From Sphingomonas_O antarctica (GTDB taxonomy: Bacteria > Pseudomonadota > Alphaproteobacteria > Sphingomonadales > Sphingomonadaceae), in the NCBI RefSeq assembly GCF_965137005.1, contig NZ_CBCRXM010000005.1, positions 62,001 through 126,000 of the forward strand: a DNA stretch of 64,000 bases, written 5' to 3'. Each line of letters begins with the position of its first letter. Within the stretch, counting starts at the first letter, position 1. Below the pieces are notes generated by a model, which was not told the DNA's origin, searched no databases, and saw only the letters and a list, made by a program, of their open reading frames with translations. Position numbers and translations under genes: made by a program. Shown in pieces: positions 8,833 to 16,514 of the stretch.

Positions 8833-9288
8833 ATGAGGACATATCTCGTAATCGCCGACGACACGCCGGAAGCGGGTGTCGCGTTGCGCTTTGCCGCCCG
8901 GCGCGCGGCGAAGACGGGCGGCGCGGTCAAGATCCTCGCACTCGCCGCACCGGCCGAATTTCTCGCATTCGGCGGCGTCCAGGCCACCATCGAGGATGAG
9001 GCGCGACGCCATGCCGAAGCGCTCGTGAGAAGCGCTGCGGGCGCGATCGTCGAGGAGTCGGGCGTGCGTCCGTCGATCGAAATCCGCTCGGGCGATCCGG
9101 TTGCGGCGATCTGTGCGGCGCTTTCCGACGATCCCGAAATCGACGCCTTGGTGCTCGGCGCGGCGGCGACGGGCGCGGCGGGTCCGCTGGTCGCGCATTT
9201 CGCGGGCGCCGACGCCGGGCGCATGTCGTGCCCGATCATGATTGTGCCCGGCAATCTCGACGCCGAGGCGCTCGATCGGCTGAGCTGA
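8833..9288 (+). CDS. Universal stress protein (UspA family)
   Basis: This gene encodes 151 residues with the UspA alpha/beta layout. The N-terminal strand (TYLVIADDTPEAGVALRFAARRA) carries the conserved acidic residues. A central helix (EDEARRHAEALVRSAAGAIV) and IEIRSGDPVAAICAAL follow, then the strand DALVLGAAATG. The C-terminal CPIMIVPGNL is the usual final strand. The ATP-binding glycine motif after LGAAATG is not the canonical G-2x-G-9x-G(S/T) form, so ATP binding is doubtful. It is a cytoplasmic stress protein of unknown exact role and sits alone between a repeat and the peptidase gene. Confidence 0.85.
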   Translation: MRTYLVIADDTPEAGVALRFAARRAAKTGGAVKILALAAPAEFLAFGGVQATIEDEARRHAEALVRSAAGAIVEESGVRPSIEIRSGDPVAAICAALSDDPEIDALVLGAAATGAAGPLVAHFAGADAGRMSCPIMIVPGNLDAEALDRLS

Positions 9289-9333
9289 CGATTTCACTAT
9301 GAAAATAGGAGATGCGGTGATCTTGTCGGCCGC

Positions 9334-10557
9334 ATGATCCAATCCGCAGAGCCCGCCGCCAAAATCCGCTCCCTGAACGCACGCCGTTTTGGACTAAAGT
9401 TTGACGAAAGTTTGGCACTGATTTGCTTATTTTGCGCCATTCCCGCGGCGGCTCAAGCCACGCCCGATCCGGCTAAATTGCGCGCCACGGTCGATCACCT
9501 CGTCTCCTTTGGCACGCGTCATACGATGTCGTCTGCGACCGATCCCAAACGGGGCATCGGCGCGGCGCGAAGCTGGGTGGCGGCGGAGTTCAAGAAACGC
9601 GGCCTGACCGTCGAGCGGCCAGCGCGCATCTTTACCGGCTCGCGCGCGCCCAATGGGGTGATGATCGAGGATGTCCTCGGCATCCTCCCCGGCGAACGCA
9701 GCGACGAAGTGCTGATCGTCGCCGGCCATATCGACAGCCGCGTGACCGACGTCATGGACGCCACCAGCGATGCGCCGGGCGCCAATGACGACGGCTCGGG
9801 CGTCGCACTGGTGATGGAAGCCGCGCGGCTGATGGCCAAGGAACACCACCGCGCGACCATCGTCTTCGCCGCGCTGTCGGGCGAGGAACAGGGCCTGTGG
9901 GGCGGCACGCTTCTCGCCGAAACGGCGAAGGCGCGCGGCTGGAAAATCGCGGCGATGCTCAACAACGACATCGTCGGGAACAGTGTGGGGACGGACGGGC
10001 GCATCGTCGCCGACCGCGTCCGCGTGTTCAGCGAGGGCATCGGCGCGCCACAGGATTTGGCGAGTCTGAAGATGACGCGGCAGATCGGCGGCGAGGACGA
10101 CAGCCCCAGCCGTGCGCTGGCGAAGCGCGTCGCAACGCTTGCTTTTCCCTGGAACGCCAGCTGCCGTTATTATGGAGGTTGCGGCATACACGCTTTGCTC
10201 GTCCGCCGACCGGACAGGTTCGGTCGCGGCGGCGATCACACGCCAATGCTTGAAGCCGGCTTCCCCGCCGTCCGCTTCACTTCGGGCGTCGAGAATTACG
10301 ATGCGCAGCATCAAAATCTGCGCACTGAAAGCGGGCGGGTATATGGCGATACGGCGGGGCGAATGGACTTTTTCTATCTGGCCAATGTGACGGCATTGAA
10401 CGTTGCAACCCTGCGCGGGCTCGCCAATGCGCCACGTGCTCCCGACAAGGTGAGCCTTGATGGCGCGCTGTCTGCAGAAACCAAGGTGCAATGGACTGCC
10501 GTCGACGGCGCGACGGGCTATCGCCTGCGCTGGCGTCGTGCCGATCAGCAGAACTGA
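9334..10557 (+). CDS. M28 family metallopeptidase, C-terminus cut by in-frame TGA
   Basis: This gene encodes 407 residues up to a TGA at 10555-10557. A hydrophobic segment (LALICLFCAIPAAAQA) is probably the signal peptide, though the ATG used here leaves about 26 residues in front of it. An alternative TTG start lies just before LALIC. The M28 zinc ligands are visible: H132 in AGHID, the N-D-D-G motif at 151-154, and the Glu pair at 184-185 in SGEEQG. GGDHTPM and GFPAVRFTSG match the family C-terminal half. The stop falls in the C-terminal fibronectin-like domain, and the same frame then continues to 10719. The protein is likely an exported aminopeptidase that may still be active. Confidence 0.85.
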   Translation: MIQSAEPAAKIRSLNARRFGLKFDESLALICLFCAIPAAAQATPDPAKLRATVDHLVSFGTRHTMSSATDPKRGIGAARSWVAAEFKKRGLTVERPARIFTGSRAPNGVMIEDVLGILPGERSDEVLIVAGHIDSRVTDVMDATSDAPGANDDGSGVALVMEAARLMAKEHHRATIVFAALSGEEQGLWGGTLLAETAKARGWKIAAMLNNDIVGNSVGTDGRIVADRVRVFSEGIGAPQDLASLKMTRQIGGEDDSPSRALAKRVATLAFPWNASCRYYGGCGIHALLVRRPDRFGRGGDHTPMLEAGFPAVRFTSGVENYDAQHQNLRTESGRVYGDTAGRMDFFYLANVTALNVATLRGLANAPRAPDKVSLDGALSAETKVQWTAVDGATGYRLRWRRADQQN

Positions 10558-10719
10558 ATTGATGTCGTCGATCGGCAGGGCTTGACCGGCCAGCGCGATC
10601 TTCCTGCTGCCGTTACCTCGGCAACACTGCCCCTCGTCGTCGATGACAATTTCATCGGCGTGTCGGCGCTGGGGAAGGGCGGGGCGGAAAGCTTGGTGAC
10701 GTTCGGTGGATTGAAATGA
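10558..10719 (+). pseudogene. In-frame C-terminal continuation of the M28 peptidase
   Basis: After the TGA at 10555-10557 the same frame stays open for 53 codons and ends at the TGA at 10717-10719. It encodes IDVVDRQGLTGQRDL, then VVDDNFIGVSALGKGGAES and VTFGGLK. This is the expected end of the fibronectin-like tail of these peptidases (DDNFFGVSAV is a family hallmark). A Trp (TGG) at the TGA would restore the usual aromatic residue, so a single G-to-A change, or a base-call error, explains the break. Confidence 0.75.
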
Positions 10720-10720
10720 C

Positions 10721-10799
10721 CGTCGTCCCGACGAAGGCCGGGACCGCTGCGCGCGGTAGTGCTCCAACGCCAGCGGCCCCGGCCTTCGCCGGAGCGACG
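10721..10799. repeat. Intergenic palindromic repeat (REP-like)
   Basis: CGTCGTCCCGACGAAGGCC at the left pairs imperfectly with GGCCTTCGCCGGAGCGACG at the right. The unit fills the whole gap between the peptidase remnant and the GAF-domain gene. The same style of palindrome occurs between rpsL and rpsG in this window. It may act as a bidirectional terminator for the two convergent genes. Confidence 0.6.
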
Positions 10800-10801
10800 C
10801 G

Positions 10802-11284
10802 CTACAGGCGAGATTCCAGCAGCCGGGCGATCGCTTCACAGCCCGTGCGGTCCTCTTCGTCGAACCGCGCCACTATCGGCGAGTCGATGTCGAGCACCCC
10901 GATCAGACGCCCGTCCGCCACCAACGGCACGACGATCTCGCTCGCCGACGCCGCATCACAGGCGATGTGCCCCGGAAACGCATGGACGTCCGCCACCAGC
11001 TGCGTCTCGCGCGTCGCCGCGGCGGTGCCGCACACACCCTTGCCCAGTTCGATGCGGATGCACGCCGCCTTGCCCTGAAACGGCCCGAGGACGAGCTCGT
11101 CCTCAAGCAGGCGGTAGAACCCCGCCCAGTTCACCTTGGGTAACCAGTCGAACAGCAACGCCGCCGCATTGGCCATGTTGGCGACGGGGTCAGGCTCCCC
11201 CGCTGTCACCGCATCGATCGCCGACAGCAGGTCGCGGTACAATCCTGCCTTGTCGCTGCCTGCGGGTTTGAAGTCGAAACTCAT
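10802..11284 (-). CDS. msrC: Free methionine-(R)-sulfoxide reductase (GAF domain)
   Basis: This gene encodes 160 residues forming a single GAF domain. The three cysteines used by fRMsr enzymes are present at C75 (KAACIRI), C85 (GKGVCGTAA) and C109 (HIACDAAS). Active-site neighbours VNWAGFYRL, and LIGVLDIDSP near the end, also match. The enzyme reduces free L-methionine-(R)-sulfoxide in the cytoplasm, using thioredoxin-type reductants. Its start overlaps the stop of arfB by four bases (ATGA), so arfB and this gene are translationally coupled. The rluA-type gene overlaps arfB too, making a three-gene unit. Confidence 0.9.
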   Translation of the reverse strand: MSFDFKPAGSDKAGLYRDLLSAIDAVTAGEPDPVANMANAAALLFDWLPKVNWAGFYRLLEDELVLGPFQGKAACIRIELGKGVCGTAAATRETQLVADVHAFPGHIACDAASASEIVVPLVADGRLIGVLDIDSPIVARFDEEDRTGCEAIARLLESRL

Positions 11285-11694
11285 TCCATACTCACCTTGC
11301 CACGCCCGCGCTTCACATCGGCGCGCACGGACTTGCCGTCCAGGCGCTTGGCCTTGGCGGACTTGCTCGGTTTGGTCTTGACCCGCCGCACCGGGCGGAT
11401 GTGGGCCTTCGCCACCATCTCGCCCAACCGCGCGCGCGCTTCCTCGCGATTGGCCTCACGCGAACGATATTCGCGCGCGGTGATTACGATCTCGCCGTCA
11501 TTGGTCCAGCGGCTCCCCGCCAGCGTCCGCAGCCGCGCATAGACATCGGGGTGGAGGCGCAGCGCGAAGACATCGAGGCGCATCTGCACTGCGGTCGCGA
11601 CCTTGTTGACGTTCTGCCCGCCCGGCCCGGTCCCGGCGAGGAAGCGTTCCTCCAGCGCGTCTTCGGGCAGCGGCGGCGTCTCAGCCGATGGCAT
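11281..11694 (-). CDS. arfB: Alternative ribosome-rescue factor / peptidyl-tRNA hydrolase ArfB
   Basis: This gene encodes 137 residues. The release-factor GGQ motif is at 25-27 within GTGPGGQNVNKV, the form typical of ArfB (YaeJ), in which the Gln attacks the peptidyl-tRNA ester. The C-terminal tail is rich in Lys and Arg (RRVKTKPSKSAKAKR), as needed to enter the empty mRNA channel of stalled ribosomes. It lacks the codon-recognition domain of RF1 and RF2. It overlaps the pseudouridine synthase gene upstream by 14 bases and the fRMsr gene downstream by four. Confidence 0.92.
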   Translation of the reverse strand: MPSAETPPLPEDALEERFLAGTGPGGQNVNKVATAVQMRLDVFALRLHPDVYARLRTLAGSRWTNDGEIVITAREYRSREANREEARARLGEMVAKAHIRPVRRVKTKPSKSAKAKRLDGKSVRADVKRGRGKVSME

Positions 11695-12340
11695 CGCGCG
11701 CCCAGTCGGGGAAGTGCGGCGGCAGGGGTGAGGACACGTCGATCGCGTCCTTGCCCTCGCGCGGCACGATCAACCGCGCCGCGTGGAGCAGCATGTGCTT
11801 GCCGCCGGGCCGCCCGTAGACCGGATCACCCGCGACGGGTGCGCCGAGGCCGCTCGCGGCGTGGACGCGGAGTTGATGCGTCCGCCCGGTGCGCGGCTCG
11901 AACTTGATCAGCGAGAGGCCGTTATGCGTGGTGAGCAATGTCCAGTCGGTCACGGCCGCTTTGCCCGCCCGCGCGGGAATCATGCGCCAGCCATCGGCCT
12001 TGCTGCTGATCTTGCTCAGCGCCAGTTCGATGGTGCCGCTGTCGCCTTCGGTCACGCCGTCGAGCACCGCGAGGTAAGTCTTGGAAATCTCGCCAGCCTC
12101 AAACGCCTGCTGGTACCGCTTATGCGACCGGTCGCTGCGTGCGAGCAACAGGCAACCGCTGGTGTCGCGGTCGAGGCGGTGAACCGTCGATGGCCGTCGC
12201 TTGAAACTGAAGCGCAGGGATTCGAGATGCGCGTCTACGCTAAGGCTGCCGTCCTTGGGTTGATCAACCGGCAGGCCCGCGGGCTTGTCGATCACCAGGG
12301 CTTCGGCGTCGATGAACAGGATGCGGTCGGCGAGGAGCAT
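11681..12340 (-). CDS. RluA-family pseudouridine synthase
   Basis: This gene encodes 219 residues. The catalytic aspartate is D57 in the HRLDRDTSG motif, the hallmark of RluA-type enzymes. An uncharged LVIDKPAGLPV strand precedes it, and RTGRTHQLRVHAA is the conserved C-terminal block. There is no S4 RNA-binding domain. The family isomerises uridine in tRNA or 23S rRNA, but the target here is not determinable. It is the first gene of a compact minus-strand unit with arfB and msrC; all three relate to translation or repair. Confidence 0.9.
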   Translation of the reverse strand: MLLADRILFIDAEALVIDKPAGLPVDQPKDGSLSVDAHLESLRFSFKRRPSTVHRLDRDTSGCLLLARSDRSHKRYQQAFEAGEISKTYLAVLDGVTEGDSGTIELALSKISSKADGWRMIPARAGKAAVTDWTLLTTHNGLSLIKFEPRTGRTHQLRVHAASGLGAPVAGDPVYGRPGGKHMLLHAARLIVPREGKDAIDVSSPLPPHFPDWARDAIG

Positions 12341-12380
12341 GCTCCCCGCCTAGCGCACCCCGGCTTAATCGAACAGCGGA

Positions 12381-12959
12381 TCAACCGAACAGCTTGTTCG
12401 CAACCTCGGCGATGCGCTTGCCCTGATAGCGCGCGCCGTCCAGGTCGATCTGGCTCGGCTGGCGTTGGCCCTGACCGCCCGCGACCGTGGTAGAGCCATA
12501 AGGCGAACCGCCGACGACTTCATCGAGGCTCATCTGCGATTGATGCCCGTAATCGAGCCCGACGATGGTCAGCCCGAAGTGCAGCAAATTGGTGATGATC
12601 GAGAACAGGGTCACTTCCTGCCCGCCATGCTGCGTCGCGGTCGAGGTGAACGCACCGCCGACCTTGCCGTTGAGCGCGCCACGCATCCACAATCCGCCAC
12701 CGGTGTCGAGGAACGACGCCATCGGTCCCGAAATCCGCCCGAAGCGCGTGCCCGTGCCGATGACGATCGCGTCATAGTCGGCGAGTTCGTCAATCGTTGC
12801 CTGCGGATCGTCCGCGCGGGCTACGGCGACGCCGTCCATGTCCGGAATACGCTTCACATCCGCCGTCGCGCCCGCCGAACGCGCGCCCTCGGCAATTGCG
12901 TCGGCCATCTGCGCGACGTGACCGTAAGTGGAATAATAAAGCACCAATACTTTTGCCAT
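12381..12959 (-). CDS. wrbA: NAD(P)H:quinone oxidoreductase, WrbA type
   Basis: This gene encodes 192 residues. The start at 12957-12959 is fixed by a strong AAGGAGG ribosome-binding site and by the canonical MAKVLVLYYSTYGH opening, the FMN phosphate loop. GTGTRFGRISGPMASFLD and FTSTATQHGGQE are WrbA signatures. The enzyme makes two-electron reductions of quinones in the cytoplasm and protects against redox cycling. It lies 10 bases after the pirin gene, so both probably share a promoter in the pirin-LysR divergent region. Confidence 0.93.
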   Translation of the reverse strand: MAKVLVLYYSTYGHVAQMADAIAEGARSAGATADVKRIPDMDGVAVARADDPQATIDELADYDAIVIGTGTRFGRISGPMASFLDTGGGLWMRGALNGKVGGAFTSTATQHGGQEVTLFSIITNLLHFGLTIVGLDYGHQSQMSLDEVVGGSPYGSTTVAGGQGQRQPSQIDLDGARYQGKRIAEVANKLFG

Positions 12960-12969
12960 GTTCGCCTCC

Positions 12970-13659
12970 TTATTCGGCGTCGACGAGAACGATTTCGCTC
13001 TCTTCGACCGCCTTGATGGTGTGATTGCCCGCGTCGAGTGCGACGCCGTCACGCGCATTGATCGCAATGCCGTCGACCTCGATCGCGCCAGTGGCGGGGA
13101 CGAGATAAGCGTGACGCCCTTCGCCGACGACATGTTCGACCGATTGTCCGGCCTCCAGCGTCGCCGCCAGCACGCGGGCGTCGGCCTGGATGGTCAGCGC
13201 GCCTTCGTCTCCCAAGCCACTCGCCAGCACTTCCAGCTGGCCGCTGCGCGACGATTTGGGGAACTGCTTGGCGCCCCAGCCTGGCTTGGCATTCTTGTTT
13301 CGCGCCTCGATCCAGATCTGGAACAGGGTCGTCGGTTCGCTTTCGAGATTATATTCCGAATGCGTAACGCCGGTGCCCGCGCTCATCACCTGCACGTCGC
13401 CGGCGCCCGTGCGGCCGACATTGCCCATCGAATCCTTGTGCGTAATCGCGCCGCTGCGGACATAGGTGATGATCTCCATGTCCTTGTGCGGGTGTGGCGG
13501 AAAGCCGGTGTTCGGGGCGATGGTGTCATCGTTCCACACGCGGATCGCGCCCCAGCCCATACGCTTGGGGTCGTGATAGCTCGAAAATGAGAAATGGTGG
13601 CGGGCATCGAGCCAGCCGTGATCGGCGTGGCCCAACGTCTCGAATTGGCGGATGTCCAT
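12970..13659 (-). CDS. Pirin family protein
   Basis: This gene encodes 229 residues, starting at 13657-13659 behind a GGAG ribosome-binding site. The N-terminal cupin carries HADHGWLDARHHFSF and the metal site FPPHPHKDMEIITYV. The C-terminal half ends with the second, degenerate cupin. Pirins include quercetinases and redox-sensing regulators; the metal ligands look intact here. It forms an operon with wrbA and is divergent from a LysR gene, a frequent arrangement in which the LysR protein controls the pirin-wrbA pair. Confidence 0.92.
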   Translation of the reverse strand: MDIRQFETLGHADHGWLDARHHFSFSSYHDPKRMGWGAIRVWNDDTIAPNTGFPPHPHKDMEIITYVRSGAITHKDSMGNVGRTGAGDVQVMSAGTGVTHSEYNLESEPTTLFQIWIEARNKNAKPGWGAKQFPKSSRSGQLEVLASGLGDEGALTIQADARVLAATLEAGQSVEHVVGEGRHAYLVPATGAIEVDGIAINARDGVALDAGNHTIKAVEESEIVLVDAE

Positions 13660-13680
13660 GATCGGTCTCCTTGTCTGTAG

Positions 13681-13710
13681 TGGACATAAGACCGCCAGTG
13701 GTGCACATAA
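13681..13710. promoter_or_regulatory. Candidate LysR-type binding region with 21-bp-spaced direct repeats
   Basis: TGGACATAA at 13681-13689 recurs as TGCACATAA at 13702-13710, exactly 21 bases or two helical turns apart. It sits in the 83-base gap between the pirin and LysR starts, where a LysR protein would bind. The assignment rests on position and spacing only. Confidence 0.35.
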
Positions 13711-13742
13711 ATAGCAACGTTGGAAAAGGATCGTTTCCAAAA

Positions 13743-14643
13743 ATGTCGCTTCCGAATTTCGAGGGCTGGGCGGTTTTTGCGAGCGTCGCGGATGCCGGAT
13801 CGTTCAGCGGAGCGGCGATCGAGCTTGGCCTGTCCAAGGCGACGGTATCCAAGGCGATCACGCGGCTGGAGGGCGGCCTCGGCGTCAGCCTGTTCCACCG
13901 CACGTCGCGACGCTTGGCGCTGACCGGCAGCGGCGCAGGCCTGATCGAACAGGCGCGCGCCATCCTCGCCAGCGGGCGGCAGGCCGAGGAGTGCGGGCGT
14001 GAGGGCGCGCTGGCCCCGACCGGCACTGTGCGGCTGGCGGCGCCGATGAGTTTCGGCATCGCGCATCTCGGCGAGCCGCTGGCACGGTTTCTCGCCGCTT
14101 ATCCGCAAGTCACGGTCGATCTGTGCCTGTCCGATGCGCGGGTCGATCTTGTCGCCGACGGCTTTGATGCCGCGCTGCGCATCGGCCAACTGACGGATTC
14201 ATCGCTGATCGCGCGCAAGCTGTGCGACGTCGAGTTGCTGATCGTGGCCGGCACTTCGTGGATCGCCGCGCACGGCGAACCGCGTAATCCGGGCGATCTC
14301 GATCCGCGACAGGCCTTTTTCTTACGACAATGGCCGCGATCAACCGGTTGTGCGGCTGACCGGGCCGGGGGGAGAGGCGGCGCTGCGTCTCGACGGACGG
14401 CTCCGCGCCAACAATGCCGATGTTATGCTGGCCAGTCTTGCCGCAGGGATCGGCGTCGCGCTGGTTCCGGATTTCATCGCCAAACCCGGTTTGGACGATG
14501 GGCGGTTCGTGCGCATTCTGACCGAATGGCGCGCGCCGCCCGCAGCCCTGTATCTGGTCACTCCACCCGGTCGCCTGCGTCCGCGGCGCGTCACGGCGTT
14601 GCTCGATTTCCTCACTGAAAATTTAACAGTGCGAACCGTTTAG
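13743..14643 (+). pseudogene. LysR family transcriptional regulator, frameshifted
   Basis: The gene starts at 13743 with an N-terminal winged helix-turn-helix (FEGWAVFASVADAGSFSGAA, then LGLSKATVSKAITRLE). An effector domain follows, in frame up to DLDPRQAF near 14316. At the run of five Ts (14316-14320) the frame is lost. The next frame continues with SYDNGRDQPVVRLTGPGGE and ends at 14643 (LDFLTENLTVRTV). Removing one T gives a normal 299-residue protein. This is either a real pseudogene or a homopolymer sequencing error. Without correction the first frame runs on to 14618 with a nonsense tail. It is divergent from pirin-wrbA and is their probable regulator. Confidence 0.85.
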
Positions 14644-14649
14644 GACCAT

Positions 14650-14685
14650 GTTAACCTTTATTGGCGCAAAGGTTATCTGGTTAAC
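14650..14685 (+). promoter_or_regulatory. Candidate CtrA half-sites upstream of ctrA
   Basis: GTTAAC occurs at 14650-14655 and again at 14680-14685, with GGTTATCT directly before the second copy, making an 8-base direct repeat (GGTTATCT GGTTAACG). A further TTAAC lies at 14623-14627. CtrA recognises TTAA-type half-sites, and ctrA genes are commonly autoregulated. No perfect TTAA-N7-TTAA site was found, so this is only suggestive. Confidence 0.4.
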
Positions 14686-14731
14686 GGGGCTTCATAGCCA
14701 GGGCCGAGCGCCAACGAACAAGGGGTTGCAC

Positions 14732-15439
14732 ATGCGCGTTTTGCTGATCGAGGATGAGCCGACCACGGCCAAGGCCATTGAGTTGATGCTCTCCAATGAA
14801 GGTTTCAACTGTTACACCACCGATCTGGGCGAAGAGGGTTTGGACCTCGGCAAGCTGTATGATTACGACATCATCCTGCTCGACCTGAACCTGCCCGACA
14901 TGACCGGGTTCGACGTGCTCAAGAAGCTGCGTGTCGCTCGCGTGACCACACCAGTGATGGTGCTGTCGGGTATCGGCGAGATGGATTCGAAGGTGCGCAG
15001 CTTCGGCTTCGGTGCCGACGACTACGTTACCAAGCCGTTCCACCGCGACGAACTCGTCGCCCGCATCCACGCCGTGGTGCGCCGATCGAAGGGCCATTCG
15101 CAATCGGTCATCCGCACCGGCAAGCTGGCGGTCAATCTCGATGCCAAGACCGTCGAAGTCGATGGCAGCCGCGTCCACCTGACCGGCAAGGAATATGCGA
15201 TGCTGGAGCTGCTGTCGCTCCGCAAGGGTACGACCCTGACCAAGGAAATGTTCCTCAACCACCTTTATGGCGGGATGGACGAGCCGGAACTCAAGATCAT
15301 CGACGTGTTCATCTGCAAGCTGCGCAAGAAATTGTCGCTGGCCTGTGCGGGCGACAATTATATCGAGACCGTGTGGGGCCGCGGTTATGTCCTGCGCGAT
15401 CCCGAAGAGGTAGCTCAGCCGATCCTCGCGGTGGCCTGA
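14732..15439 (+). CDS. ctrA: Cell-cycle response regulator CtrA
   Basis: This gene encodes 235 residues. The start at 14732 has an AAGGGG site upstream and opens with MRVLLIEDEPTTAKAIELML, the CtrA N-terminus. The phospho-acceptor is D51 (IILLDLNLPDMTGFD). The C-terminal OmpR-type winged helix includes LTGKEYAMLELLSLRKG and the recognition region IIDVFICKLRKKL, essentially as in other alphaproteobacterial CtrA proteins. CtrA is a master regulator of cell-cycle, motility or GTA genes; in sphingomonads it is mostly tied to motility. It stands alone between the LysR gene and the ABC importer genes. Confidence 0.96.
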   Translation: MRVLLIEDEPTTAKAIELMLSNEGFNCYTTDLGEEGLDLGKLYDYDIILLDLNLPDMTGFDVLKKLRVARVTTPVMVLSGIGEMDSKVRSFGFGADDYVTKPFHRDELVARIHAVVRRSKGHSQSVIRTGKLAVNLDAKTVEVDGSRVHLTGKEYAMLELLSLRKGTTLTKEMFLNHLYGGMDEPELKIIDVFICKLRKKLSLACAGDNYIETVWGRGYVLRDPEEVAQPILAVA

Positions 15440-15450
15440 AAGCATGAGCG

Positions 15451-15575
15451 GCACTCCGATAGTAAAGCTATCGGCGAGACCGCGAATGCCGGCCGGCCTA
15501 AGTGAAGCTGAGGACCGACGGCGCGGCTTTGCCGCGACTGGCTGACTTGGGCTTGCCTGATGGCGCGTCAGCGCC
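15451..15575 (+). promoter_or_regulatory. Structured leader region, possible riboswitch-like element
   Basis: Three stable hairpins lie between ctrA and the importer genes: CCGATAG-taaag-CTATCGG (15456-15474), CGCGGC-ttt-GCCGCG (15522-15536) and GGCGC-gtca-GCGCC (15562-15575). CCTAAGT (15497-15503) can also pair with ACTTGGG (15545-15551), enclosing the second hairpin as a multi-part fold. The last hairpin ends 12 bases before the binding-protein start, so it could hide the ribosome-binding site. I could not match it to the cobalamin, molybdenum-cofactor or TPP consensus. Confidence 0.4.
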
Positions 15576-15587
15576 GACACGTTGGGC

Positions 15588-16514
15588 ATGTTCGATCGAC
15601 GACAAGTGATTGCAGGCGGCGGCGCGGTGGCGCTCGCCGCCTGTTCGCGTTCGGGTTCACCGGTGACAGGCCGGATCGTCGCGGCGGGACCCCCCGCGGC
15701 GATTTTGATCTGGACCGTGGCGCGCGACAAACTCGCGGGTTGGCCGCGCAAGCCATCGCCTAAGGTGTTGGCAATGTTGGGTGCAGGGGCCGACCTGCCC
15801 GAGATTGGCGCGGTGTCGCAATCGGGCGGCCGCGCCGCGAACCTCGAGGCGATCGCGGCCCTCAAACCCGAACTGATCGTGGACTACGGTGATGTCACGC
15901 CGCAATTCCGGGAAATCGCCGAACGCACGGAGGCAAAACTGGGTGTGCCGTATCGTCTGGTCGACGGGCAGCTGGAGGCGAGTGCAAGCGCGTTCGCGCA
16001 CGTTGCAAAGCTGATCGGCGCGCCTCGCGGGATCGAGCTGGCCAATGCCGTGCGTCCGCTACTCCGCCAGTGGCGCGCGCTCCCCGGAGGACCGAGCTTT
16101 TATTATGCGCGCGGGATCGACGGGCTGGAGACGGGGTTTGCCGGATCGCTCGCTACGGGTGTGCTCGAAGGCGCGCATTGGACCAATGTCGCGACGGGGG
16201 GCGAAAGCCTCAAGCGCGTGTCGCGCGAAGCCGTGGCGGCGTGGGACCCCGAAGTCATCGTCACGCTCGACCGCAAGTTCGCCGAAAGTGCGGCCAGCGA
16301 CCCGTTTTGGCGGCAGCGCCGCGGCGGGGCCAAGCGGCGCTTGCTGCTGCTCCCCGATCTGCCGTTCGGATGGATCGACCGGCCGCCCTCGGTCAATCGC
16401 CTGGTCGGTTGCGCCTGGCTGGTCGGCGGCGATGCGCGTGCCGATGCGACCGCGCATGCGCTATACGGCGCGCAGGCCAGGCTCGGCATGGCCAAGGCGC
16501 AATGGATCCCGTGA
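15588..16514 (+). CDS. ABC importer substrate-binding protein (BtuF/FecB-like)
   Basis: This gene encodes 308 residues. The N-terminus MFDRRQVIAGGGAVALAAC has a twin-arginine-like RR pair and a lipobox with C19, so it is likely an exported lipoprotein. The body matches cluster A-II periplasmic binding proteins: IGAVSQSGGRAANLEAIAAL, KPELIVDYGDV, and a C-terminal RPPSVNRLVGCAWLVGG. This class binds iron-siderophores, cobalamin, heme or oxyanions such as molybdate; the ligand is unknown. It overlaps the permease gene by 13 bases and follows a structured leader that may sense the ligand. Confidence 0.88.
   Translation: MFDRRQVIAGGGAVALAACSRSGSPVTGRIVAAGPPAAILIWTVARDKLAGWPRKPSPKVLAMLGAGADLPEIGAVSQSGGRAANLEAIAALKPELIVDYGDVTPQFREIAERTEAKLGVPYRLVDGQLEASASAFAHVAKLIGAPRGIELANAVRPLLRQWRALPGGPSFYYARGIDGLETGFAGSLATGVLEGAHWTNVATGGESLKRVSREAVAAWDPEVIVTLDRKFAESAASDPFWRQRRGGAKRRLLLLPDLPFGWIDRPPSVNRLVGCAWLVGGDARADATAHALYGAQARLGMAKAQWIP

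Noticed and set aside
15440..15587. Cobalamin or molybdenum-cofactor riboswitch
   Set aside because: The region is structured and well placed, but key consensus blocks of either class could not be found, so only an unnamed leader is reported.
16070..16501. N-terminal extension of the ABC permease frame
   Set aside because: It overlaps the binding-protein gene in another frame, has Arg-rich shadow composition, and the FecCD protein begins at about 16502.
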